Source: Polytrichum commune (lineage: Eukaryota; Streptophyta; Polytrichopsida; Polytrichales; Polytrichaceae). Taken from it: 64,000 nucleotides of DNA. Below the pieces are notes generated by a model. That model worked only from the letters and a program-made list of their open reading frames with translations, was not told where the DNA came from and ran no database searches. Below are positions 21,631 through 32,893 of the stretch, piece by piece (the first letter of the stretch is position 1; every line of letters begins with the position of its first letter). The stretch covers positions 48,262,758 through 48,326,757 of the forward strand of contig OX485805.1 in assembly GCA_950295325.1 (NCBI GenBank). The letters are read 5' to 3'. Made by a program: the position numbers and the translations under genes.

Positions 21631-21990
21631 TTAAGATTCTCCAATTCTCACCAACAAATGTTTTATGGTTCTAACACCAAACATGTCATGACTTGTGCAC
21701 CACTTTGCAAAGTTTTTTGGGAACTCCCCTACTTGGTCTCGACTTCCCCTGTTAGGTTGGGGTGGTTGGTGACTGGTGCCCCTCGGGGCTTGTACTTTGT
21801 TACCTCTCACTTTAAACCTCGGTGAGGTCTTCACAACACCTTCCCATCTAATTTACCTTTCATTTAACCTCAGTGAGGTCTTTGGAGGTCGGTGTTGACC
21901 GGGGTTTGATTCACTGATTGCGCAAGCATTACTTGTACACCACTTTGTTGTTCACTCTTCTTTCACTTCTCTGGAGTTGAGCTTTTAGAT

Positions 21991-22076
21991 TTGGGTGAAC
22001 TAACCCATACACTCGTTCCTTGTTGGATGCCTAAACCCTTGCCTCTAAGGAACCATTATACGGGTTGGTTCGCCCT
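21991..22076. mobile_element. 86-bp hairpin MITE (copy 1)
   Basis: Near-palindrome: TTGGGTGAACTAACCCATAC … GGGTTGGTTCGCCCT, with about 30-bp arms around a loop containing GTTGGATGCCTAAACCCTTG. The only other copy seen is in actin intron 3 at 58216-58302. Confidence 0.7.
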
Positions 22077-22119
22077 AGCATGAGCTTCTAGCTCTCTTTG
22101 ATCTGGCCTTGGTGTATGC

Positions 22120-23144
22120 CAGAGCCCTACATTGGGTGCCCATACCCATGCCCATGCCCATGGGTTTTGGGTGGGCATGGGTGCGATATTATTGTTCATG
22201 GGTAGGCATGGGTTCGATATTATTATTCATGGGTGAGCATGGGCTAAAGCAAAGCATATTGGAAGGGGTCATTGGATGAGCTCTCATTCAATGCTTTCGA
22301 GGGTAAGAGCACCGAATCACCTTCACCCAATAAGGTCATAGCAACACTTCTGGATCCCGTTATGAAGAACCATATGCGCAAGATGGAGGTCCCCGACGCT
22401 TTAGTTATTAAGGCGAAAGCAAAACTAAGGGAGCTTATGCGCTCGATTGGCACAGGGGAGGTTTTAGCTAATTTGGATCACGAGAAAGATGATGCACTGG
22501 CCCCACCTCAAAAGAAGCGCCGTAATGATGACACGACGTCTATGTACGATGAGTTTGAGGATGAGTTAGAAGAGATTCATGACAATGGGGCTAAGATCAT
22601 AGTTGTTAGCAACTTCGACGCACATATTGAGCTTGAGTTCAATATGTATGAGTCATACAAGGTCATTGATCTCGAAAAAAATGAGATCATTGCCGCGGTG
22701 AGCTTAGCATTGCCAATGAATCGGGATGCCATTGCTAAATTCAATATTCTCTTGTGGTGGAAGTTGAAAGGAGCCCCCACATTCCCATCATGTCGTGCGT
22801 GGCGTGTTTGGTTTTGTGCATCCCTACATCCAACTCCAAATCGGAGTCAAACTTCTCGGATGCAAGAAATACACTAACCAAGAAGCGCTCCAGGCTGAAG
22901 CCATCGATAGTGAACGACCTTTTATTTGTCCGATCCAACCAAGACTAGGTGTAGGCGGGTAATACACATTACACAATTTTTGAATACATGGACGCAATTT
23001 GAATAACATGGGTGGACACATGTCATGCTATGTGTGGATATGGGTGGGCATGGGTGGATATGGGTGGGCATGGGTGGACATAGTTCGTTGTTGATGGGCA
23101 TGGTTTGGGTATGAGTGCAATTTAAAGGAAAATGTTGGGCTCTG
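22120..23144 (+). mobile_element. hAT-superfamily element, 1.0 kb, internally deleted
   Basis: Ends CAGAGCCCTACATT (22120) and the inverse of CAGAGCCCAACATT (to 23144) form a 14-bp TIR with one mismatch. It is flanked by a perfect 8-bp duplication GTGTATGC (22112-22119 and 23145-23152), the hAT signature. Both subterminal zones (22138-22250 and 23005-23105) are packed with CATGGGTGGGCATGGGT-type repeats, the usual arrangement of hAT transposase-binding sites. Inside is a frameshifted transposase C-terminus. At 1 kb it is a non-autonomous derivative. Confidence 0.9.
22272..22948 (+). pseudogene. hAT transposase C-terminal fragment, frameshifted
   Basis: The first frame includes KVIATLLDPVMKNHMRKME, an acidic linker, and FNILLWWK, the start of the hAT C-terminal dimerisation domain. 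The domain then continues in the next frame: FPIMSCVACLVLCIPTSNSK, SESNFSDARNTLTKKRSRLK and VNDLLFVRSN before a stop at 22946-22948. One frameshift, in the segment just after LLWWK (about 22765-22785), would join them. The N-terminal BED zinc finger and most of the RNase H-like catalytic domain are missing. The open frame starts at TTG with no suitable ATG, so this is not a functional gene. Confidence 0.85.
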
Positions 23145-23152
23145 GTGTATGC

Positions 23153-24620
23153 GAGGTTATCAAGGTTAATTTACAATACTTGCTTGTAACATTTGGCAAC
23201 TCGGAGTGACACTGACTTATGTGGGCATGGTTGTTCACAAGGTCATGAAATTTAGTCGGGCCACCCAAATTCATGTTGAAATGAAAAAAAACATCTTCCT
23301 CGTACTCCAAGATTGGGCTGAATAATTTTTAAAATTCCAGGTTCTCATTTTTGCAATTAATAAGTGTGCAAGTGCATACAATAACCAAGGGTATCAATTT
23401 TGTAAAAGAATCTATGGGTGATCACAAATCACATGCCAACATTTTTCAGGTGGTATGCATGCATGCCCGTGCGAGTGTTTTTTCCATTAGCAATTCTCTC
23501 GCAACCCATAAACACACTAACTTGCACGGGGCCCGTTGTTTATAAATGACAACCACCTAGTGTGGTTTAGTGGATTCACAACATTGCTAAACCATGCACA
23601 ACCAACGGTCACGTAAGCCTAATCTCTTCAAAACTCAAGTGCGGAGCACTTGCCACCACCTCACTACATGACACTTTAGACCCTTTGCACAAGAAGATTT
23701 AGGGTTAGGAGTCACCATACCCTTAGTTTTAGTTCTAGCCTCCAATTCTTGCAAGCACTCTTTAGTCTTGGGACATGTAATCGGAAATCCAAGATATGTC
23801 CTCACCAATGTGGGTAGCTAAAGGGGCCATTGAATGCCTCCATTAGGACTAGCTCCACTAGTCTCAAGAGTGGGAAAGTCCCAAATCACCACTATGTGAT
23901 TTCACTACCCTTCCCCACTCATAGTACTTACTTCCTAACCATCGTGCATGCCCCCACCTCACTACCAAAGAATGAGAAGTCACATCTAGACAAAGGGAAC
24001 ATTTTTGGGCTACTATCCAACCAAACTTTGATGGGCACTACATGTCTTGTCCTTTGTCCAACTGTCCTTTGTCTTTACAACATTGGAAATTGCCTGGAAA
24101 TAACTTTCCAATGGGAGCTTATTCAATTAAAGTGGGCATGAATTTGATTTTGGGCATCCGAAAGAGTGTTGATGTTTGTAGGATGTAACATGTGGCTTCA
24201 TTTGGGACAACACCCACACTTAGCCTTCACAAGGCATAGTGTGGTCACTTAGCACCTTTTAAGGTAGAGGCATTTATAGCCGATGCATTAAGAGACTTTG
24301 CATATGTTGAGGAGGAGTAAAAGTGGGGAAATAGCGAAGAGAAATAAATTCTTAGGAGAATGCAATTAATTTTTTTCTTCCATGAATATAGAAATTGCTA
24401 TAAATTTTGAAGCGAAAAAGTTCAGGGTAACACACAATCAATCTATAGGTTAATTCATAACCACTCGTCTAAGTGCTATACTTGGCTATGACAACTGTCA
24501 AAACTCTTATGAGGGCAATCAATCACAAGCTGCCACCACATAAACCTTAACTCCGATTCACCTAAAAGTGATAAATCCCATCCATGTCAACATTGCATGA
24601 GCTTTTGTGACTAGTTAAAT
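23153..24620. other. No gene seen
   Basis: Ordinary AT-rich intergenic DNA. A 103-codon frame at 23830-24141 lacks family resemblance. No element ends recognised. Confidence 0.5.
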
Positions 24621-24622
24621 GG

Positions 24623-24653
<31 letters not shown>

Positions 24654-25573
24654 ATTTTTGCTCATTATGCTTCAATTTGCTATACCCATGAGGTCGCCGT
24701 TGGGTTATATGACCCTAGTTCTCTCCCTAGCCCCCTAGTAATCTAGTACGTTTTATTTAGACAACCAACGTAGGACATATTGTGCCCCTAAGATGATCGA
24801 TATGCTGCATTGCTTGCCGGAGGTGGGCCTTAAAGCAACACCCAAGTCCCACAACATGACAAAGCAATAACCACCCATACAAATTGGTGGCTAAGCACAT
24901 GGGTGGCACTAAGGTCATCCATAGTTGGCTATGTGCTTAGAGCATCACCACCCATCCCACAAAATGCAGGGTGGATCATCCTCATAATAAGTTCAAGTCA
25001 CTCGGTTTGCAAGCCGAGTGACCCACCCATGACTTGTATATAAGGTGATAAAACAAGGAAGAAACAAAAGCAAGATGAATCTCATTGGCACCTTGGAAAT
25101 CGGAGAGGAATACGGAGTTTGTCCTTTGTTGTTTAGGGGGCTCCTTTTTTGTTTTAGGGGCGGAGCTCCGACCCTCAAAAATGACCCCAATTTGCAAGCC
25201 AACCCTACCAACAAATCATCCATTTTGCAGGATGGGTGGGGCACTTTTGCAAGCCGCCTCTCACAATATAAGTTGAGGTCATCCGTTTTTGAGGATGGGT
25301 GGTGATGCCCTTAGCCACCAATGTGTATGGGTGGTTATTGCTTTGTCATGTTGTGGGACTTGGGTGTTGCTTTAAGGTCCACCTCCGGCAAGCAATGCAA
25401 CATATTGATCATCTTAGGGGCACAATATGTCCTACGTTGGTTGTCTAAATAAAATGTACTAGATTACTGGGGGGCTAGGGAGAGAAATAGGGTCATATAA
25501 CCCAACAACGACTTCATGAGCATAGCAAATTGAAGCATAATGAGCAAAAATCATATATATATATATATATGCC
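24621..25573. mobile_element. Foldback-type inverted-repeat element, ~950 bp
   Basis: Arms of about 300 bp at 24621-24960 and 25280-25573 are inverted copies. Examples are TTTTTGCTCATTATGCTTC / GAAGCATAATGAGCAAAAA, the block GCAACACCCAAGTCCCACAA and its inverse, and GGTTGTCTAAATAAAATG and its inverse. Both ends run into a (TA)n tract, which hides the target duplication. The left arm has a 45-bp internal hairpin (TAAGCACAT … ATGTGCTTA) absent from the right. The 300-bp centre includes a perfect small palindrome, GTCACTCGG TTTGCAAG CCGAGTGAC, near 24997-25022. No coding capacity. Confidence 0.8.
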
Positions 25574-28358
25574 AATTCATTGCAGAGTAAACATGAATAA
25601 GAAAACCTATTGGCCCATGTTGAATTCTTCATGCCATGTACAAACCAATTTAAGTGAAAAAGGGTGTTATTTGAGATATTATCATACATAGTAAGGGATA
25701 CAAACAAAAAGAATTTTTGAGCATAAATACAAGAAGGTCCTAAGGTTTAGAGGAATAAATGATAATAGATATGTTATCTCAATCCAATCTATGAATTCAA
25801 CCATTGTTGTCATGATTTGGTTATTGTTCTCAATGACTACCTAGTCCATTCTTGGTAGAGTTTTTTGTTGTGTTTGTGATTCTTCCAAATCAGAGGCTCT
25901 TCTAGTGCTCTTCAACTCCCTTTAATTATGCTTTTCAAATTGCTTCATGGCCATGAAAGACCATCCAAATCTATACAACCTCTGACCACCAAGACTTAGT
26001 ATATAGGAAGGATATGTAATATGCACCAAATTTTTGATAACACATAGGTAGAATGTAGAGATACTATTGGGATTGGGGAGGGGGGTATCAACCCCAATGG
26101 GCCTTAAATCAACATAAATGTTGATATAACAAATGCGTAGATATAATCATTTAAATTAACACCGTTACTTGTACGTTAGTGGCCACGTAACCTATTCCCA
26201 ACTTTTAGGAGTGACCTATTTTGGATTGTAGTGGCCACCTAACCTATTCCCAACCTTTAGGAGCAGCCTATTTTGGATTGTAGTGGCCATGTAACTTATT
26301 CCAACCTTCAATGAATGCCCTATTTTGGATCTCAATGGCCACCCAACTTGCTTCGCTCTCATATCAACGCTCTATATTGGACTATAGTGGCATCATTGTT
26401 AAAAATTGGTTTCATTCTATTCTTGATGGTTTCTTTTAGATTACTTACCCCGAGTGAAGTACTTGTTAGAAATCATAGGCCTTATTTTAAACCTATTGTC
26501 ACTCTAATGATCCATGCGTGTGACAAAATAGCTTTTAAATTACCTTTTGACATCATTGTACTTATACTCTATCTTCTTCTCTAGTAAAGATTGCTTTAAT
26601 AGACCTGGGGATAGTACCATGCTCCACCATTTTATCAAAAGTATGTAAAGAAATGTAAATTGCTATACAAACCACATGTGGTAGCATGTGCATGTTTATT
26701 ATTACTCCAACTCATTGAAAATTACATTAATTTCCTGATTGTGAGGGTGTTCATTTGGAGATAGATGTTGTAATAAGTTTTATTTGACATGATCATTTTT
26801 TACCAACTATGTTATAGCATATTCCTTTATGTTATTTGGGGTAAGAAATAATGCTATCAGTAAAACGTTGTAGCAATGCCTATCTCCAATTGGTGAGCAA
26901 TTACTAATAGGACTATTATAACACTCAAAATCTCCTTAAACATGTAGTGGTATTCTACAATGTTCAAATGATGTACCTAGTGTGTAACTTATGTTGAGTC
27001 ATTGATGCATGGGAACAAGTTTGTCAGACCTTGTGATTGTTGTGTAGGAACTAAGCAAAGGCCAATATCATATGTCCACAAGCTTAGCATTTGATTATTT
27101 GCAAATGTTAAGTGTATTTGTGTGTGTATATGTGTGTGAGAGCGATCCTTTAGGGCCATCTTTCTATCAGTCAATGTTACCTTCTTTGTTGCTCCGATAT
27201 ATGGATATATGGACATCCATTGTCAACTTGCACCTATCCTAGGGTCCAATAAAGTACATCCCTTCTATATTTGTGATTACTTCATTGCATTGTATTCATT
27301 TGGGGTTCGAGTGTTAATTATGGGGTCAAACAATAATTTTGAGAGAAACACAATTTTTTTAAAGGAATATCAATGTTTTCCAGCTTCAACTTACATCATT
27401 GCCACACATCTTTGGTTGGGTAGCCTTAGGAGTTAAGTTGTGAGGGATGTATTGTACATAAAGGAGGTGCCAAATAATTCTCAAATAGGCGTTCTTATTG
27501 CAGATGCCATAATTCCCAAAGGTAACTTGTTGCCAAGTGAACGAGGCGGGGGGGTCTATAAGGCAATGTCTTGCAGTGTGCACACGAACATCAACATCTA
27601 GAATTATTGAAGCATAGCTATGGAGATCAACTTGGGGATAAGTTTACAAATCCTTAGATGCAAGGTACCACTAGCGATTGTGCACATCACAAACACACCA
27701 AAAAATGATTTTCAACAATGCATCTTGCAAGGCAAAGGATGGCAACTACAAATAAGATGTTCACCTTCTCGAGGTTGCATGCTAATCAATTATCAGCAAC
27801 ATGTTGTTATCATTCACTTGATGCATCCTGTCTAGGCCATCCTTAACATTACATATATGAGTTTGTACGTTGGGTGGGTCCGGGAATAAACAAAATTCTA
27901 TTTGGAATTATATTATATTTATTCTCTCAGCATAACATAATAAACCTAATACACTCAGGTGAAATAATATCACATATATTATTAGAATGGAACAATTGAT
28001 AGTAGTTGAATAATGTTATGTCATTTGTGGAAATAATAATGAGTAATATTCCCATCTACTTGCAGTATGTGCCAGTGCGTGTCTGCCACTAGGCAGCAAT
28101 GAAGCAAGTGGCGAGAAAGTATGATATAAAATATCATCACGTAATTGAAAGAACTCAAGTCAACGGTCACGCGTGCAATATTTTGTTCTCCAAATCCTTG
28201 TATCTTTTTCAAGCCATCGGACGCAACTGGGATGCTGTTTTGGCTTGATGTATTTAGATAAATATAGTAGGTACCAAGCATGTGGAAGTGACTACAGTGG
28301 ATTTTGAGGAGGCTGCTTCCACATGTACTTTCCATATTTGGGTAGAGAACAATATCGT
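25574..28358. other. No gene seen, one tandem repeat
   Basis: AT-rich intergenic DNA. Apart from the tandem array listed at 26180-26392 I see no gene and no element ends. Confidence 0.5.
26180..26392. repeat. ~56-bp tandem repeat, four decayed units
   Basis: Four successive units carry GTGGCCACGTAACCTATTCC, then CAACTTTTAGGAG, then CCTATTTTGGATTGTA. The third and fourth are increasingly diverged (ending CTATATTGGACTATAGTGG). Confidence 0.8.
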
Positions 28359-29242
28359 GCCCCAGGCAGCCGGGCTAGATCACAACTCCATTCGGCTGGG
28401 CTCCGCTCCTCCCACGCTTCTTTCACTGCCCGGTCTTCCTGCCCACACATGCGTGGGAACTCTTCCTCGTTGGGAACCACTGTGACAATATCCAGTCAAA
28501 ATTACAAATGTTAAAGTTGACATCACTTTCATGATTCTCAAGTTAATTGATGGAGTTCCTTCACATGTCAAAGGAGCTTATGCCCCCTCCCCACCTTACT
28601 TTAGCTAAGTCTAAAAGTTGGTTCTAAAAACATGGCCTTCGCATCATCGACATTATCTAGTGTCGAGCCTAGTTGGAATGATGTGGCATGGTTTAGAAGT
28701 GGAGGTTTTAAGCCCCAAGCAACAACCCTCTCATTGGTACCTAGACTTGAGGCAAGAATGTAGGACCTTCAAAGTGTCGCCTCCTGCCCTTGTGATTGGT
28801 TGCTTTTAGTCTTAGCTATGAGAGCATGAGGAGCTCCATTAACAAAAACCAATGATAAGATAAATGAGTAGTAAGGCATTTGGGGATGGGACAAAAACTA
28901 TCCAACATTCATTGCTTGGTAGATGAAACAATGAACATGTGTGAAAGCTACTCAACTAAAACCTACTTGAAGATCTCCGGAGCAAGTTCTTGTAGGTGCA
29001 TTGGGATAGCCAAATGCCTTTGCTATAATTGAGGGAGCTTTACCCCGGTTTTAGGAAAAACTTTAATTATTTGGTAAAGTCAAGCGGGGAGGGGGCATTA
29101 ATGGCTTAAGTGACTAGGTATTATCACATTGGTTCCCAATGACGAAGAGTTCCCACACATGTACGGGCAGGAAGACGAGACAGTGAAGGAGGCGTGGGAG
29201 GGACGGGGCCCAGCCGAATGAAGATGTGATCTAGCCCGGGGC
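28359..29242. mobile_element. Mutator-type TIR element, ~880 bp
   Basis: Inverted repeats of at least 120 bp begin GCCCC…GGGCTAGATCACA (left end at 28359, with an 8-bp extra AGGCAGCC) and close with the inverse at 29242. Similarity continues inward, with ATGCCCCCTCCCC near 28578 and its inverse near 29086. The flanks are CAATATCGT (28350-28358) and CAATATCAC (29243-29251), an imperfect 9-bp duplication (7/9). The interior shows no transposase. This is consistent with a non-autonomous MULE older than the one at 8713. Confidence 0.7.
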
Positions 29243-29251
29243 CAATATCAC

Positions 29252-31814
29252 TAAACAATAGCGTTGAAGTGCTATCCAATGCCTTGAATTGCTAATATAA
29301 ACGGTCTCTTCAAATACTTCTTTTGTGTATATTGTGTGACTTGTTAATGTTGTTGTTCTTTCTACCCTTCTTCAGTATCAGTTGTTCTTGAACTGGTACA
29401 CTAGCTACATGAAAGGGGTTAACACTATATAAACTCATCCATTGTGGATGAAAAGGCTTCAACCCAAATCCCTGCATGTGTGCTTTGAAGCCTGTGACAT
29501 TGTCACCTTATCTTGATTTCACAACCTCATCAGACTAGGTCTAACTTCTAATTATAAGATGTGGGCCTATGTCTGGGGAGTGTTAGTTCCAGATGAACCG
29601 GTTGAGTTTGGGAAATAACAGGTTGAAGTTCGAGACTTCAGGAGAATTTTTGATCATTTTAGAGGAATCTATAGAATATATCTCAAATAAATAAAGCAAA
29701 ACTAGAAGATGTTTACATGTAACGAGCTGGACTTAGAATCACTAGGAGTTGCTAAGAGTATGTGAATGTTATCGGGTTTGTTTTTCCTGTTCTCCACCTT
29801 CTATTAATTAGATCTACATCTTTGAAGTTGTGTTGCATCAACAAATCCATGGTGAAGCATCAAACAAAAACCAAAGTGAAGATAAAATCTCTCATGGTTT
29901 AGTTATGGTTATTGGAAGTGCATGTTTGTTGATTTTTGGATTGAAACAATTTAGTTTTTATGACTATTAGGACAACCTACATGGTATTTTAATGAGAAAG
30001 AAAACATTCACTTTGCATCTGAATAAGGTATTTACACGAGCTTCAAAAACTAGGAGGAAAATGACTACGGGCATGACTTGAATTCATGTCCAATCATCAT
30101 GCATTGATTCTATGTTTCATATCTTACAAGAAGAGGGTGTAGAGCTAAAAAAATGTTAGTTTAAGACGGGCTTACTTTAAGTACCTTACCTTAGGCACAT
30201 GCGCTAGTGAAACAGAAAGAGAGGAAGAAAATACATTCACTTCGATAATGAGTAAGATATTCATACTAGCTATGATAACTATGAAGAAGTTGGCTACAGG
30301 CATGAATTGGATTCACTACTCACCTAAATTTTTATTGTGTGCGGAGCTAAAAAGTGTATGTTTAAGATTTGCTACCCACCTTACGTAAGTACTTAGCTCT
30401 TTGTGAAGGTGAAAACGTAGTGAATTATCTCACGTGAAATTATCTAATAGTGCAAAATTACCTCGCACATCAGCGAATGAGTGAGTGGCAAGATGGATAC
30501 ACCCAGTTGTTGCCACTACTCTAAAGCATTTTAAAAGTTCAATCATGGTGGCGGGAGCCGTCGATTGGCCTCACTACCAATAGGTGTGGGGGGCCTATAA
30601 GTTGCAAGACAAATTTTTGTCATTCTTGCCGCACCAATCTTGTCTTTATGTTTAGGTACGATTTAGTCATACTTTTGTGCTTTTGCAAGACCACCAACTT
30701 GTGGTTTAAATGTGGGGAAAAAGGGAACAAATAATTGTATGTGAACTTCACTGACATGTGCAATTAGGTTGCCTTTGAGAGTAGGTTGTCTATTTACACG
30801 TGCAAATTATCATGCATCAAAATCGAATTACAAAAACTTATAAGTTTGTTTATTTACTCATATAGAAACTGTTGTAAAAAAGAAAAAAGGAAAAAGGAAA
30901 AGAAATGTGTATAATGTGGTAAGTAATATTTAGTGTAGTGTGGAAGGTGAGTAGATTGGCATGGGCAACCTAATTGCATATATCAATGAACATATGTTTG
31001 ATTGATTTGGTTCTTTTTGAATAACTTAAAACCACTGCATTAGATGTTTTGTTATACACAAACAATAAGTGTATGTGGTTAAAAAGCCTCTTTACATATT
31101 AAAAACACATTTTGTATGCACATCTAGTAGTGTACCGTTCTTTTTATGAGACACATGGAGCACACTAAACATACTATTTAGTGTACTATTTAGTGTAACT
31201 ATTTGGAGTTCCACAAGGCTACATCTTTTTACTATTGATGTAATTCTTACCAAGCAAAGTTGATAATATTTTATAATGTCCAAACAACCAATTTTACAAT
31301 TGTTGGTAAAATATGAGATGTACATTAAATAGATATAGCATTGCGTAATTCCAAATAGTAAGTGACATTGGACACACTATTTAGTTTAATTACTACCTTA
31401 CTATTGTTCATTGTTATTTATTCATTGTCCTAGTCAGACACTTGGAGTTGTTTTTCTTTGATTTTTTTAATATATAGTTTTTTTATTTATTGAAAGTGAA
31501 TCCGTAAAATCCAAAAAAGAATCCAAGACTTGGTTTAGTCTACCTATAATATAACCTTCAAAGTCAGAAGCGCAAAAGGTGATCAACTTCCTTGAAAGGT
31601 GATAGAAGTTTCTTCACAAAACACCTTCTTAACAAAGCACCTCACCGGCCTTGCAGCTCCTCCACTTTAATGCACTTGTAAGCTCAATGTACTTCACTGA
31701 TTTGGCTCCCATACACATGCACCCCAATGTGCCTAAGAATACACATTGGACCGCACATTTCCAAGGAAATTCCTCTTGCTTTCTCACTACTTTGACAGGT
31801 GTGATTGGAGGGGA
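29252..31814. other. No gene seen
   Basis: AT-rich intergenic DNA. It includes one local duplication: 29992-30200 and 30225-30400 share a block beginning GAAAGAAAACATTCACTT / GAAGAAAATACATTCACTT and running through GGCATGA(C/A)TTG(A/G)ATTCA and GAGCTAAAAA. I see no coding region. Confidence 0.5.
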
Positions 31815-31935
31815 AGACATTAAGGGCCACTTCACACACAAAACTGAAGGCCCGTGACCATTTCAATCTAAGAGCTCTCATTGGTCGAAAGGGCGGAGAC
31901 GTCCAAGTTCACTTCACACACGAAGGTGAAGGCCT
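31815..31935 (+). mobile_element. Tourist-like MITE, left-end fragment
   Basis: Preceded by TAA, it starts GGGCCACTTCACACACAAAA and shares the CTCTCATTGG … GTCCAAGTTC block with the complete copy at 32419-32890. The right end is not evident. Confidence 0.55.
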
Positions 31936-32006
31936 AAAGGCCCAAATAATACTTCATGGATGAAAATTTTACATGGAGTCCTACATGGTGGACTATGGAT
32001 AAGGTT

Positions 32007-32079
32007 TCATGGTCTCTTGGAATTTTCGTCAGGCCCACCTCCAAGAGGTGGACTTGACACGAATTCCAGGAGACCATGA
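32007..32079. repeat. 73-bp imperfect hairpin
   Basis: TCATGGTCTCTTGGAATT … GAATTCCAGGAGACCATGA, with inner arms CCCACCTC / GAGGTGG. It lies inside debris related to the Tourist-like family; the related GGGAGACCATGG motif is also present at about 32668 in the complete copy. Confidence 0.7.
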
Positions 32080-32254
32080 TTTTTTTTAATATTTTTTTCC
32101 AGCATGACATATTTTGGGATAGATTGCAAGGCATATTCCAACACCGATTCTAGGACAAACAAAAACTACCAAGTAATTCTCTTGAATTAATAGAGTTTGA
32201 GACATATTATATTAAATCAAATTATCCTCTCTTTTTCCGCCAACAAAATATGCA

Positions 32255-32415
32255 ATGGTCCCGCAACATGGTCCATTCTCACTTCATACTATGCTTGAGG
32301 GCCCGTGACTGCATAAAATGACTTTCCCAATACCCATGGTACGGCCTTTGGATGAGAGTCAAGGGTCCCTCACCATTACAAGGTCACGGCTCTTGGCTCA
32401 TGTGTGAAGTGGCCC
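32255..32415 (+). mobile_element. Tourist-like MITE, right-end fragment
   Basis: About 160 bp ending GGCTCATGTGTGAAGTGGCCC, which then meets TTA and the left end of the next copy. It is highly similar to 39403-39565, which sits in the same relation to another complete copy. Confidence 0.65.
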
Positions 32416-32418
32416 TTA

Positions 32419-32890
32419 GGGCCACTTCACACACGAGACTGAGAACCTGTGACCATTACACTTCAAGCACTCTCATTGGTGGAAAAGGCAGAGCCGGTCC
32501 AAGTTCGCTTCACCCTACGCTTGAGGGCCCAACTTGTTACGTGAATGTAAGATGAATGTAAAGTCTACTTGGATTCCTACATGGCATCGAATGGATCATG
32601 TTTCACGGTCACACGGATCATTTTCAAAAACCATCTTTTGGAGATAAGACTAACACAAAACTGGGAGACCATGGCACTATGAACGCTCACAACCGTTGAT
32701 TTATTCTATTTGATCATGTGTGAGGATCCGCATGAATAGAAATTCATTGAAATAGCATTTGGTTGAGGGCCTAGTCACATATGACTTCACACTACACGAT
32801 TTTGGAGGTGTATGGGACAACCTTTGGACACTTTATTTAGGCTCTCACAATTTCATGGTCACGGCTCTTGGCTCTTATGTGAAGTGGCCC
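32419..32890 (+). mobile_element. Tourist-like (PIF/Harbinger) MITE, complete, 472 bp
   Basis: Ends are GGGCCACTTCACACACGAG and …CTTATGTGAAGTGGCCC. The flanks are TTA (32416-32418) and TAA (32891-32893), one base from a perfect 3-bp duplication. GGGCC termini with a T(T/A)A target are typical of PIF/Harbinger MITEs. No coding capacity. Confidence 0.75.
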
Positions 32891-32893
32891 TAA

